The notes under the pieces were generated by a model. It saw only the letters and a list, made by a program, of their open reading frames with translations. It ran no database searches and was not told the DNA's origin. A stretch of DNA of 64,000 nt from Gymnorhina tibicen. Its lineage: Eukaryota; Chordata; Aves; Passeriformes; Artamidae. Shown piece by piece: positions 10,875-22,967 of this stretch. The position numbers were made by a program, and so were the translations under genes. The stretch's first letter is position 1, and every line of letters begins with the position of its first letter. The DNA lies in contig VXAZ01006790.1 in NCBI GenBank assembly GCA_013399875.1, forward strand, positions 496,001-560,000, given 5' to 3'.

Positions 10875-13164
10875 GTTATAGAACAACAACAATCCTCCAT
10901 TTTGGAGTTTTTGCTTTTTATCTATTTGCTACTTTAACAAACACAACACCTTTATATTTTCACCCTGTGCAACCTTACATAATATTCTATCATCTAGTTC
11001 ACACCGCAGTGCATTCAAATTCTTCCCAGAGAGTTGGCAGCTTTCTCCATGGATGAAGGTCAAAACCAGTGTGTTCCAGGGGGGTAAAACTCCTTAAAAC
11101 AGGCAGGGAAATATTCCCCACACTCTGGACTCCCACACTGGATTTTGTTTTTTCTTTGAAAATCTGAAGTCTTAAAAAAAAATAAATTAGATGAGCCTGA
11201 GGCATACAGAAAAACAGAAAGCAAACTTCTGAAGTAAAGCCCAAACACAGGAAGGATCAAAATCAAGTGTTATTTCATGATGAAAGGTTGTTAAGATTGC
11301 TGGAGGGCTCTCAAAGCACAATGTACTTCTGTCAGTATTCATGTAAGTCTGGACAAGTTACAAACCTTGCATAAATGACCTAAGTTGTCGTTAATTTCAT
11401 CAAGCACTGACACAAGAAACCCTTCCATGTTCATAGGCTTTTGGGAAACAAACCCCCAAAGCCTGCTTCATCAGCTTAACTTTACCTTTCAAATAAAACA
11501 GGTACTACAGATGAGTGCTTGACGCTTTTCAGTCTTTATTATGAATTCTGGACTCAGGTGCTGACGGTTCCCTGAAATACAGCTCTATCTGGTTTTGAGG
11601 TCATGAGAGAGTTGCAAATCATTTCAATTAAAGAAAAAACCAACAAAGTGATACAGCAACAGATAAAAGAAACTGTCTGTGATATAAAAAGTCTTTGAGA
11701 AGCTGTCTGGCAGTAATTTCCCTTAAATTCAGGTGTTTCAAGAACTGTCCAAGTTTTATTCAGTAGTCTTGCTCAAATGGAAGCCCTTCATAAATTTCAG
11801 TAGTACCTTTCTCATTCATCAAATACCTGCTGAGATTTCCACCACAAAAAGAAAAGCTTTTTTTTTTAGCTTATATTTGAGCTCTGTGTGTTCGTCTGAA
11901 GGTCTGACTTGCAGAGAATCCTGAACTTCTAGAGCAGGAAATAGAGAGTTGGAAATAAACAGAAATCAAGTGCAGTTGAGTTGAATGGTGAAGGTACCCT
12001 TTTGTAAGCATGACGGATGTGAACATGTAAAAACCATCAGTGGAAACACTGCAAAACATCAGACCAGTGGGAATTCCTAGCAGCCATGGGGTGTTGTTTT
12101 GTGGCTGTCTTGTATCCTGAGAGGCCTAGCAGGTCTCTTAGTTTTAAGTCTCCTGGTCCTCTTGGAGTCACACAAATTTTAAAGTGGTCTTGGTTTGGTA
12201 CTGCCGACAATGAAGTATTTTGATTATAGTACTGCAGCCTCAGAGCTCCTAAGTGGAGAATTGTATGTACATCCTTCAGTAGATGACGATACTACAGTGA
12301 CTTGTAGATGCAGCAGTCCTAATACCAGTGATAGAGCTGTAGTTTATTACATAGGTATGGCATACACTTAGTATACTTCCTTTAGTTACCAAATGATTGT
12401 AGATGCTTACCTGATCTGCTTTTTTTTTTCTTTTTTTGATACAAATGCCTTATAAGTACTTGTTATCCCATCATATACTCAGTAGTACCTATGAACTTTC
12501 TGCTTCATCCTGTTTTCTTTTATAATAAGCAGCATTACTCTAAGCTGAGTGTGAGGATTTCAAGCCTTTGTGAGTGGGTTAATGCCTGCCTGATGATGGT
12601 GCTCAGAGGTGTTGTCTGCTAAATTTCTGGTTTTGTTTCTTTTCTTCCAGGTCTGAAGCTATTTGTAGTCATCTGCTTTTTTTTACAGAATTTCAGGCTG
12701 TTGTATTCTAAGCTGTGCTATGCACAGTTTCCAGCTCTTGAGTTTTAATCTGTGTCTGTCTGAGAAATTTTACTTGATCTGACATCTAAACTGCAAGAAA
12801 ATACTATTTTCTTCATGTAAATTACTTTGAAATCAGGTGTGGCTAATCTTGGGGGAGGTTTCCTTTCCACTTCTGGAATACTTGAAGAAATAACTGCAAA
12901 TTAACAAACAAGAAGCTCAACTCTTTCCAACAGCGCTTCATGTGGCTTAGTGTCTGAGCAGGGGTTTGGAGTTGTGTAGTATCAGTTGCTTAGCCAAATG
13001 TGGATGATGTGTACAACAAATAACACCTCCAAAGGCTGTTGTAACAGACCTTGTAAGTAATTACTCTAACACTTTACTCTGCCCTCCCTCTCTTACTTGT
13101 CTGCCTCTTGCTTGCGAACAGAAAGTGCACTAAAAACTAGGCTAACAGGGCTTGCATACTGAAT

Positions 13165-13461
13165 ATGCAATTCAATTGCTTGTTGAATAACAGGTTTCCG
13201 TCTACAAAAAGGGCAAAGTCAGCTGTATTAAAATTGCAGCACTTTTTTAATACAGCAATGGCAGACTTTTCCAGACTTGCCAAAGTTTTCAGCCTGAATC
13301 TTAAGCTCCTAGAGGTTGAAAACGTTCCTCTGTCCACCACAAGTCCGCTGGGATCTTGTGTGGTGGTGTCTCCGAAAGGCTGCCATGTGCTGGTGACCCT
13401 GGACTGTGTCCTGAACAGCTGCACTGCAAAGCTGCTGGAAACTGGTGGGCACCACTGCTAA
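13165..13461 (+). other. Unrecognised open frame ending on AATAAA
   Basis: An open frame of 98 codons runs from ATG at 13165 to the TAA at 13459-13461. An internal ATG at about 13258 has G at -3 and G at +4, a fair Kozak context. The stop codon overlaps AATAAA at 13461-13466. The second half (13260-13460) is clearly richer in G and C than its flanks. I recognise no domain, signal peptide or membrane segment. The minus strand is also open over 13137-13424, so the openness may only reflect base composition. It could be a retroposed fragment, a 3' terminal exon or chance. Confidence 0.15.
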
Positions 13462-16400
13462 ATAAAGAATGGATGTTTACAGGTCCAAAAAATTAACTGA
13501 AATCTGCCAACCTGTCCTCACTTGTGAATACTCTGCTTAGATAGATGCCTGAGAGGAGGAGAGGGAGCGCAGGTGGAGAAGGAACCTCTGACAGAGAGAA
13601 AATGCTAATTCAGGTTTTTTCCTTCATCATGTCAACTTTGATTTCTTCTTCATCTTTGTCTACTTCCCTAAATGATCTGCCATAATTGTGCAAGTGGCCT
13701 GAATGAATGAAGGCTTTGCCTAATTAAATTGTGACAAGACTGAAATGCAGTTATAATCTGATTATCCAAGCAAAATGACAAAATAAAAATAACGTGCAAG
13801 TGATTGGTGTGACCTATTGAACCCAAATTTAGCTTGTTGGTTGTCTTACTGATACTGCTTTGACTAAAACTGACAGCACCTTGCATATTTGTACAACCAG
13901 CACAAATAATTTTATCTTACGTTTGAAAAATGAATCTTTGTAACACCCACCTTGATTTTAGTCACTGCTGGTTCAAGGGAGGGTGTTTGAACAAAGCTGA
14001 TACTAATGGTCCTTCCTATATGTCTTGTTAATTTATGAGTAAATAGGCAACTTACAGTAGTTTTAGGTTGATCATATCACATTGGATGAAATGAATATAC
14101 AAATCATTGAATTTGATTTCTTTATTCTTAGAGCTAAATTTCGACCTGTAGGAGCTGTTGATAACAGTTCTCACTTATCAGGATTATTTATCTTTGTCCT
14201 AAGATCTGGACAAATGGAAACACTGTAAGAGACAGATGTTAAACTCATCCCTGTCACTGTAGTGTTGTTGACATTGTACCAAACTCTTGTGCTCCTGGCG
14301 TAGCTACATTCTTCACACAAAATGCACATATAAGTGCATCATGCCTAAATATCTTTGTTTAGTGTCTGCAAAGTAACTCAGGTTATTTTAAGGCTATTCA
14401 TGGCATAAAATGGCTGCATTTTATTGTACCAGAGTATCCATGTGGTAGGGGAACCAGCAAACCAGTTTTCTGGCTGAAGTTTTTCAATGCAATTTTCTCC
14501 ACATAATCAAATTAGTAGCTGGTGAGCTTCCCCCTAAAATCTCTAATAGCACTTTGTGCATCTTCCTCTCTTTCCATCTGCCACCTTGTTTCCATAAACT
14601 GCCAGTGTGCCCATTTTCCTGTAATTCTGGTTACCATTCCAGCTGCCATCTACCAGCTATTCTTTCTCTTGAAATACACTTTGAATCATGTGAACCACAC
14701 AGTGGTTGTTTGGGTGCTCTTACCTGTGCTGGGATCCCCCGCTGCTGTTAACAAGTGGTAGGTGACACTTTGGACCTACTTGCTCAATGATGACTGAGTG
14801 TTTCCAATTTAGAAATCTGCTTAAAAGGGGCTGCTTTTGCCAAGGCAACATAATTCACGTTAAAAAGGTGCCACAGCTCTTTTCCTGATCCAGTTCAATC
14901 CCTCCATAACTTTTAGCTGCCTTTCTTTAAAGTGCCTTGGCAAGCTTTGACTGTGGCCATACTTAGATGCTGATGCAGCAAGACTCAAGTCCCAGCATCT
15001 CTCAGCTTCAGACACTGAATTTAAATGTCTAAGTCAAACTTCAACCTCTGTTACTTGTATCAGGGCATTAGCTGGCTGGGTGTTTTGCAGGAAGATTAAA
15101 TATTCTGAACAAAGACAAATCATGGGGATAAAAGTCTCTTTGATTTACAGATTTATAAACTGACAAGGTTATTTGTATTTTCTTCTCCATTAAATATGTT
15201 TACTTCTGATGACAGAAATATATGTATGTTTCTAAAATCTATTCAATTAAATAATTCGATTATATTCAAGATGAGTTAAGACTGTATTATTGATTCCTTT
15301 CCAGAAAATCCATGTAGAGTAGTGAATATGGCTGCATAAATTGTATATTTAGATGTTTGAATTGGTTATTAGCACAGAAAGTAAGATGTTTCTGATATTA
15401 AAAATAAATACATTAAAGGCAAAACCCTCTTCATGAAAGTTCTGCAAAAGCTTTTCATTTCCTGTGCTGAGGAACACAAAGGGAAGTTCCTAAATCCAAC
15501 TGCAGTGGCACAGAACAACTCGTTCAATTTGGTAGGGAGGTTTGAGTAAAGCAGTTCCAGCCAGTTCAGAGTCCCAATCAATATAATTTCAAAGCAATCA
15601 TAACATTCTTCTTCCAGTCTGTCCTGTCTTTTCTTTGATCCACTTTGGAATTCTTTCTTTAAAATTTGGCAGAAGCCAGATTGATAAAGTAGGTCCAGGC
15701 ACAGGCTTTGTATTCAAGCCAGATATTATCTTTGTCTATGCCAATGCAATTAGAGTAAATGAAGTGAAGCTGCAGAGACCAGATCATCAAGAGTAAATCA
15801 TTGCAGATCCTTTAACCTGAGAATGCTTCCAAGACTGAGCCAAGACAAGTGGAGCTTTTGGACTCTGATCATTCATTGATATTTTAATTTTACTTGAATA
15901 CTATTTTTTTGAATGATTAATAGCCAGTAGCACTTAAACTTTAATAGTTTCTTACTTCTCCAATACTTTTTTTCTTAATTCAAATCAGAGGTAGGATCAG
16001 AATGAGAATATTTTTGAAATTATTCCTTTGTAAGTGGTGATAGATACTTCCCATACCTGGTATTGACTGAACGTCTTTTTGAACAGCTAATGAAATAAAA
16101 GCATTGATTTTGTTTGGTGTTTTTTTAGCTCTTCTGTTGTTTTTTTTTTTCTGCTTAGTGTAGCCTTCTCTCTCTAAAAACTGTTGCCACAAACATGTGG
16201 GGAAATCAAAGGTGTTTATCTTACAGTTTCTTGTGTTGAATCATATGGATTCCTGGAGATCAATTAAACATATAAAAGGATGAAAGTATTTTTTAAAATG
16301 GATTATATTGGTTATAAATAAAGCCTTTATCCTAAAAGAAAATTTAAAGTAGATTTCAGTGTAGTCTTTGTGCTTTTCCTTTTAAGCAGTAGTTGCCGCT

Positions 16401-18732
16401 GATCTAACATTGCATCTAAATAATATACCTGCTCTGTAGCTGAAAACTTACAGCTTCTTTCATTCTTGTGTGAATGCACACAAGATATCATTCAAATGCC
16501 AACCTGTAATGCTTGGGAATGCTGGGTTTATCTTTTCTGTGATTTTTCCTATTTTAAAACAATCATTTAAGATGCATTTAATTTTCTTGCCACTTATTTC
16601 CTCGTTCAAAAAAGTAATGCCCATCCTGTTGATCTTGTTCAGACCAGAGAGAAAAATTCCTTGATGGAAACAGAGTAGTTTAGAAAATGGCTTTTTCCTC
16701 CCCTGCCCTGCCCCCCGGTTTAGTTATTGGATTCTTTTAAAAAAGGTTTCTCAAATCAGAAAAGTGACAAGTTTCTCACTCAGACTTGAAATAGAACAGA
16801 CAACTATCAGGAATTTTCTGGCTTTGTTTCCTTTGATATTCCATGGTATGTTTAGCAAGATTCAATCTCAGTGACTCATTTTAAAATATCCAGTTGAAAT
16901 GTTTGAGCTTTTCCAGCCTCGAGTTTCCTTTTCTGCAAAACCCAAATTCATTTTTCAGGGAACAAACTACCAGCAAATGGGTGTGAAACCACGAGCAGCT
17001 TCCTGTGCATGTACTTGTGTGGAGAAACTGGGAGAAATCACATATCTGCTGCTCCACACAGAACATACAGTGTAACTTTCCAAAATCTGTTTGCCTCAGC
17101 TGGTGATAAGGGAGGGCTGGCTTCTTTTTAGCCAAGAAAAAGACTGAATGTCACTCATATTTGAAAAAGAAGTTGCAGTTACACTTCCTTTGCGGTTCTG
17201 CTCCTCAGGAGAAAAGGTTGCTCATTAGAAAAAGGCAATATTAATTTACAGCATCAATATTTAATTTGAGGTTTTGCGATATTTTTCTATTAAATTCATT
17301 TACAATTGAAATGCTAAATGCTTGGTAGATGACATTCATATTCTATGTAATATATTACATAAAATAATGTACAGAGATGAAAATATGATTTAAAGGGAAT
17401 TCCAGAACAGTATTTTCTAGTCTCTTGTAGCAGAATAATTGAGATCTGCGTCATAGCCAGAGTTTAGCTGAATTTAGCCCTTTTACAGTTAATTTACTAC
17501 AAGGTTTTGGATTTTTTTTCTGTTTTCTTTTGGATTCTTTTACTTCCCTCCATTCCTGTACAACTGGCAAGAATTTAATCACTTATTTTAGGGCAGAGGA
17601 CTCTAAATCAAAGCCTGTTGTAAAGTGGTTAGGGAATTAGTGTTTCCAAGTTCCAGTTTTCACCCTGATCTCCAATCTCATTCAGAAGTCCTCTGTCAAG
17701 ATGTTAAAACTGAGTCCTTAATGTGGTCAGAATGTACAAGGAAGTGCAGCTGTGGAAACAAATCACACATCAAAGCTTTGGTGTTTTCACTCTGTGTGTG
17801 AAACAGGACACGTTAAAACAGTATGGTACTTTACAAAACTGTTATCATCACAAAAATAACTGGAGGAAGTTTTCAGCTTCCTCCAAAAGTCAAAGGGATA
17901 ACTGTGGATTTCCATAACTGTTAAATAAAAAAAAAGTCCTATGTATCTTCAGAAACTGCAGGTGAATCTGTTATGTGACTTGCTGCAGTTTAAATAAATT
18001 GAAAATAAGCTGTATTTTAAACATAGAAATGATAAATTCTGGCTTGCAATAAGATGAAGTTGATTTGTGAATGCATTGAACAGTGACAAGGCTTAGCAGA
18101 GAGTGGCCACCCTTGGGAGAAGGGTCTGAAAATACAAACATGGATAAAGATGAGAATTCAGAGCTTATGTTCTGTCATTCTGCTCTGGCCAGGAGAATTG
18201 TGCACTGGCCAGTGGACTGTGGCTGTACAGGCAACAGCAAATGTAGCAATGGTTGGTCTAAGAAGTTGCTTAAATGATCTTCTACCAGCTTTTCTACCAG
18301 CAGCTGTCAGCGACACTGTCCAAGCCTGTATACCCAGACTCTGACCCAGCAAACAAGCATGACTATGTTTAAAGCAAGTTTGTTTTCTGTTTTCCGCTGT
18401 CTGCAGGCCCTGTAGGGAACTGTCATGGCTACACCAAAAGGAGCTTGATACCAGAATACCTTGGCATGAACAGAAATGCTTTCCAAGTCCTCAAGTTAAG
18501 TACAGTTAAAAATTACAAGATTATATTGTACAAATAAAAAAAAAACCCCTGAGCCCTCTCCTTCCCCCCAAAAGAGCTGTTTGTAATGTTTACTTTTCCA
18601 GTCAAAGCCAAGCTTGGCTTATGTGTTGTGAGAAAAGTTTAGGTAACTGTGAAGGACTTCAGTTAATGTTTTCATGTCAGAATTAAGCAAGCTGTTTTAT
18701 AAGAAGCACTATTAAATGGAATATTTTGAAGT
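13462..18732. other. Unique AT-rich sequence, one candidate conserved element
   Basis: I see no exon, RNA gene or clear mobile element. The part around 13640-13870 contains TAATTAAA, GATTATCC and GTGATTG motifs in CpG-poor unique DNA and looks like a conserved non-coding element. Short open frames near 14522-14761, 16881-17135 and 18083-18352 overlap on opposite strands or in alternative frames and match nothing I know. Confidence 0.45.
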
Positions 18733-18814
18733 GGTGTCCCTCCTGGGGCAGGGGGGATGGAACTAGATGGTCTTTAAGGCCCCTTCCAACCCAGGCCATT
18801 CTGTGATTCCATGA
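18733..18814 (+). mobile_element. CR1 3' tail fragment
   Basis: Only the last 80 or so bases of a CR1 LINE remain, on the plus strand: GTGTCCCTCCTGGGGCAGGG, GATGGAACTAGATGGTCTTT, the CCCCTTCCAACCCAGGCCAT block and the terminal TGTGATTCCATGAG. The terminal repeat is degraded. There is no ORF2 sequence, so truncation occurred within the 3' untranslated region. Confidence 0.92.
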
Positions 18815-21480
18815 GGTAGAACAGTTCTTGCCCTTCTAAGTGAAGAGCCATGAATTTTGTGTCTAGTCACTCACTAGAACTGCTTAGTCAGTTTTTCTGT
18901 AAGGTGTTTGAAAGTAATTAGTCTAAAACCTGCTGGCTAGCGATGATTAGTGACCAAGAATGAAGTGTTTTTTTCAGATTAATTAGAGACCAACCATAAA
19001 CTGCTGGAACTCAGTGTTAATCCTTCCAATGCTGACAGGAGCACTTAGATCCTGGCAGTAGTTAATATCAGCTTTGGGATGTGCCATGTCTTTGGTAAAG
19101 TTGTTGGGATCATTGCATGGTTAATAAAGTTTGTTTAAGGTTAACAATATAAAGTTAAAAAATGAGATGTTCGATTTCCTGACACTTGAAATGTTTCTTA
19201 CTTTGGATTCTTACTTTCTGTTTCTTACTGTGGATCCTGTACTCAAAAGCATGGGTTGTGCAGGTTCTTCTCATGTGTGATTACACCACGGGGTTCTCTT
19301 TACATGAGATCATTACGTGGTTGCAATCTTACAACAAATGGGGTTGAATAGAACAGGGCTCTCCTGATTTTACTCTAAAAATAGATTGAAACATACGAAG
19401 AACTAGAAAGTTGCACCTCTAGTTTGACGTTTCTAATGGAACTAAAACCAACATTTTAGAAGGGCAGGTAATAAAATAGTAGTACCATTTTTATGCTTCT
19501 ACCTTTTTTAGCTCTTGATCTGTATTGGTGAGTTTCAGCCTTTATGGTACGTGCATTACTGTGAGGTTTTCCTCTGCAGTGTGTTACCCACTGGATTTTT
19601 AAAATCTAGGTCCACAGACTGATGTTCAGTAGCTCACATTGGGGTCGATATTTCATCATATCGATATTTCATCATATTACATCAATATTTCATTATCATG
19701 ACTCAAGTTCTTAGTGTTGATGTGGTCATTTAAAATCAGTGCTACTTCCCCCTGCCCCGTATTTTGGATGTACTCTTAGTGTTGAAAGAAGTGGTGTGTA
19801 GAAACATTTCACTAATAAAAATCACTTGATGATTTATTTAATTGAATTTCACAAAGAACCCTAATATGTCTTCAAACGTATTTGTTATTTTGCATCTGGC
19901 AATGTGGAGCAGACAGTCAGTGTGGAGAGTTTTTGGGGTATAAATTGACTATAATTGTCTATAATTAATGTTAAATACTTGCCATTTGAAATCAAAGCAG
20001 TTTGATAGGATGCAGGAATCAGTTATTTTTATTTCCTGTTTCAATGAATCTTTCTGTTAGAGTTGACAAAGAACTTGTAGAAAGCAGCTCATCTAAAATT
20101 TTTTATTTGTATAAACATTCTGTCATCAAAATTCTTGCTGGAATATTTACATAAAATACAATATGTGACTGAACAATTAATGTAAATACGTTTAAGGATG
20201 CAGAAACGTAGTCACAAACATTTATTTCCATGCTCATCTAGATTAATTGTAAAACTGAGCTTCCTGGATACAAGCAAAGCATCTTTAGTTCATCTTTATC
20301 CTTTCCAGTGAAAGAAAATATATTCTAGTCTATTAACCCCACTGGAAGTTTTATCACCAACACTTGGGGGTTACTTTAGCTAATATGACATCTGTGCATA
20401 ATTACGCATCCCATCACTCTTCCTGGTGCTACTCTACTGTTCCTCTATTAAAAGTGTCAGGACAATACTGCAAACATAATGGTGCTGGGTTTTAATCAGC
20501 ACAGACACAGTAAACAACTGCTCATTAGGAAGATCAGAATAAAAAATGGTTTGAAGTTATAACTTCTAAATAAAAAGCTGGTTTCGTTAGTTAAATAAAA
20601 TGATCTCAAGATATTCCTTATTTTAGGTGTATTTTCCATCTGTCTCAGTTGATAAGGAACTTCTGGCAGTCTAATGAATTCTTTGATTGCTCTAACTACT
20701 AAACCTGCATTTTGACCGATTTGAAATACATTCATACACATCTGTAGGAATTTCTTCAGAACAACCTGTTACAGAGAAAATTCTCAATTTCTTTTACAGA
20801 AAGATCAAGGCAGAAAAATGTCATATTTGTGTTCACAAGGAAAAGAAAAAATTACTTGTAATGTTACTGTTGTATGAATATATAACTTGATCCTATTAAG
20901 TTTGGTTTGTTTTAAGTTCTGGAAGTTCATCTCAAATTTTGCATGTGATTCATCTTATATTAATATTATTTACGTGAAGTAACAGAGGGGAGGGTAGGGG
21001 AATTAAGGGTAATGACGGCCTGCTTTGCTGTGTTGAAACTCTTCCAGCAGGTGCTGCCTGTCTATGTGGAAATCAACAGAAATAACAAATACAAAAGTTT
21101 GAAATGCTTGTGTAACTTGAGTGATTATCAGAATTGTAAAATGCAGCCATGAAAGCGGGCAGATGAGATCAAGTTTCTGGCATTATATAGCAACTTATTG
21201 TCAACTGCTTCACTTCCAGTGAAGAAAAAAAAAGATTTGCAGCTTTGAGGTGACACATCCTTGTTCCACTTAGCTTTGATTGTGGGGGTCAGTACGTAGG
21301 TGCATTTTCTGACTGGGATCAGAAGACCCCAGAGCTCGGTATAGAGGCTCCAGCAGTGATGCATAGCATGAACTGTATTAGTTTGTCTACCGCAGGGGTC
21401 AGAAGGCCCAAAGCACAAGAGATCAAGAAAGTTCATTGGTGGGACCATCCCTAGGGATAGAAATCCCCTTTAGATTATGG
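18815..21480. other. Unique AT-rich sequence with a short tandem repeat
   Basis: I see no exon or RNA gene. It contains the 16-bp tandem repeat at 19645-19696. The last 300 bp before the LTR (about 21190-21470) are open on the minus strand for 106 codons. They could be old ERV sequence, but I see no recognisable retroviral domain or polypurine tract. Confidence 0.45.
19645..19696. repeat. 16-bp tandem repeat
   Basis: TCGATATTTCATCATA occurs twice without a gap (19645-19660 and 19661-19676). A degenerate third unit, ATCAATATTTCATTAT, follows four bases later (19681-19696). Confidence 0.85.
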
Positions 21481-21625
21481 TGACAGAAAAGGCCTCTCCC
21501 AGGCGGCTTTGTTCCATTATGTTAATACACCCCAGTTCTGCTTCCCCAGTTGGCCAGCTGGCCTCCCTCCCCCTTCTACCTTACATGTCAACCACCCTAG
21601 AAAATTCTCCCTTCCCCACTCTCCC

Positions 21626-21630
21626 ATTGG
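21626..21630 (-). promoter_or_regulatory. CCAAT box, inverted, distal
   Basis: ATTGG on the plus strand lies about 120 bp upstream of the LTR TATA box, in a CCCATTGG context. It is likely an NF-Y-type site. Confidence 0.6.
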
Positions 21631-21664
21631 ACCTTGTTCCTCGCCACGCCCTCAGAGTTTTCCC

Positions 21665-21669
21665 ATTGG
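21665..21669 (-). promoter_or_regulatory. CCAAT box, inverted, proximal
   Basis: This second ATTGG, again in CCCATTGG, lies about 80 bp upstream of the TATA box. That is the usual CCAAT position in gammaretroviral LTRs. Confidence 0.65.
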
Positions 21670-21747
21670 CTCCCGTACCCCAGTCCCACCTGTGTACCGC
21701 CCCTGTGCCCTCAGACCACTGGTCCCTGAGGCTTTCCCGCCCCCCCC

Positions 21748-21754
21748 TATATAA
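21748..21754 (+). promoter_or_regulatory. LTR TATA box (TATATAA)
   Basis: TATATAA follows directly on a run of C. Transcription (the U3/R boundary) would be expected about 25-30 bp downstream, near 21780. Confidence 0.8.
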
Positions 21755-21815
21755 CCTTGGACCCTCCATTCCTTTTGGTCTTTTGTCACTGGTTTCCTTC
21801 AGGCACGTGGCTGAA

Positions 21816-21821
21816 ATTAAA
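21816..21821 (+). terminator. LTR polyadenylation signal (ATTAAA)
   Basis: ATTAAA lies about 65 bp after the TATA box. A short R region would end near a CA about 20 bp further on, giving the compact R typical of gammaretroviral LTRs. Confidence 0.7.
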
Positions 21822-21998
21822 CCTCTGCCGTGGAAATTCCACACAAGGACCCTTCCTGCCTCTTTGCCACTGACTTGTCAAAGAAGCCATCCGGTGTGTG
21901 TGTGAGTGTGTGAATGCAGTGGCTCTGCCGAGAGACTTTCTGCTGGAGTTGTTTTGGGAGGTCGTGGCACCCCACCAGAGGATCCCCTGAAACCGACA

Positions 21999-22911
21999 GC
22001 CTACTAAGTAAACCTTAGTGATATAATACAGTATTTCCATATAATAGTTTTTTATAACAAATTACGGATGTATTTCCATTTTTAATATAATAATTTCTCT
22101 ATAAAATGTATATAATATATACGTACGCGTATATTTTTGAGAGGTGGTTTTGTGTCTTGGTAGCATGTGCATTGAATTCTCTGAAGTGTCATTTCCTACA
22201 GAGACTACAGATGTTGTAAACTGGTTTTGGTGGGAGGTTCTTTTCACTTCCACCAAGGAATTACAGCACTCACCAAGGTGACTTGTATAATTTTAATCTG
22301 GTTGAGGAGTCCACAGCACTAATCTGTTCAGAGTGCCTGTGCTAGAAGGTTTAGGGTTGAATCTCTTTTTTTTTGTGTGCGTGCCCCATGTGGTGTTTTG
22401 TGTGAAGCAGCTGAAAATGTATTATGTCAGAGAAAAGCAGGGACAGAATAAATCTACAGTGTCGTAGCTGGATGAGCTATAAGGGCCTGCTGTGAAATTA
22501 TCACTATAATGGTAGTTGGGGTGGACAGATTTTGGGTGTTTTCACCCTTTTATTCTCTGTGCTATTCACTGTTATGTATCCATGTGTTTAATGAGAATGA
22601 GAGATGGAATAATTCCATAGTCTCGTGTACGACTCTTATGTGGAAGTAGAATAAATATTTGCAACAGGTATTTTATGATCTTACACCCAGTGGAATACCA
22701 GCAGAGAAAATGAGTTTAGAGGATGTGACCCTGGTTATCCTAGCACTGTCTTGGGATGTGGCTGTCAAGGGTTCGAATCTGTTCACACAGTTTTTCCTCA
22801 ATACAGAATTACTGGCTAAAACCATGAGGGTAGTTTTTCTCTGCATCAAAGCCATATCCTCTTTTCTTTCCTCCCTTCTGCAATTGAATCAAATCTAATT
22901 TGTGGTTTTGG
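21999..22911. other. AT-rich sequence, possible SINE head
   Basis: I recognise no exon. An AT-rich tract (22060-22140) holds a small CpG cluster, ACGTACGCGT at 22121-22130. GGTTCGAATCT at 22770-22780 resembles a tRNA B box and lies 130 bp before a CR1-type tail. No cloverleaf can be drawn, so this is not called a tRNA. Confidence 0.4.
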
Positions 22912-22967
22912 CCAGAACTCCTTGTGGGTCCATTCCAACTCAGTTTACTCTGTGATTCTGTGATTTT
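22912..22967 (+). mobile_element. CR1-type 3' tail (LINE or CR1-tailed SINE)
   Basis: CTTGTGGGTCCATTCCAACT followed by CTGTGATTCTGTGATTTTA is a bird CR1-family 3' end with two terminal repeat units. Songbirds also carry SINEs with a tRNA-derived head and this kind of CR1 tail (TguSINE1-like). A B-box-like motif upstream at 22770 makes that possible, but the spacing is longer than expected. The tail itself is clear. The type of element is not. Confidence 0.85.

Larger units (their letters stand above)
8927..13140. other. Unique AT-rich sequence, no gene seen
   Basis: I recognise no exon or RNA gene. It contains a T-rich tract (10266-10356) and a short (AGA)n run at 10861-10874. Short open frames at 10446-10661 and 10999-11266 are overlapping, AT-biased and match no family. 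Confidence 0.5.
21481..21998 (+). mobile_element. ERV LTR, gammaretrovirus-like (ends approximate)
   Basis: A plus-strand retroviral LTR with classical U3-R-U5 layout. U3 is pyrimidine-rich with two ATTGG (inverted CCAAT) boxes at 21626-21630 and 21665-21669, then TATATAA at 21748-21754. ATTAAA at 21816-21821 gives the polyadenylation signal, and the R-U5 part includes a GT-rich stretch (21894-21913). TGACAG at 21481 and CCGACA at 21998 are my best guesses for the termini, but no matching target-site duplication was found, so both ends are uncertain. This promoter layout fits class I (gammaretrovirus-related) ERVs. The 142-codon frame across it is read-through of the LTR and not a gene. No pol or env sequence is recognisable beside it. 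Confidence 0.8.

Noticed and set aside
21477..21905. A 142-codon open frame on the plus strand
   Set aside because: It lies across the U3 and R parts of an ERV LTR, and its openness reflects the pyrimidine-rich, stop-poor LTR composition. There is no recognised domain.
22690..22790. Possible tRNA gene at GGTTCGAATCT
   Set aside because: The B-box-like word is good, but no A box at normal spacing, no acceptor stem and no anticodon arm can be drawn.
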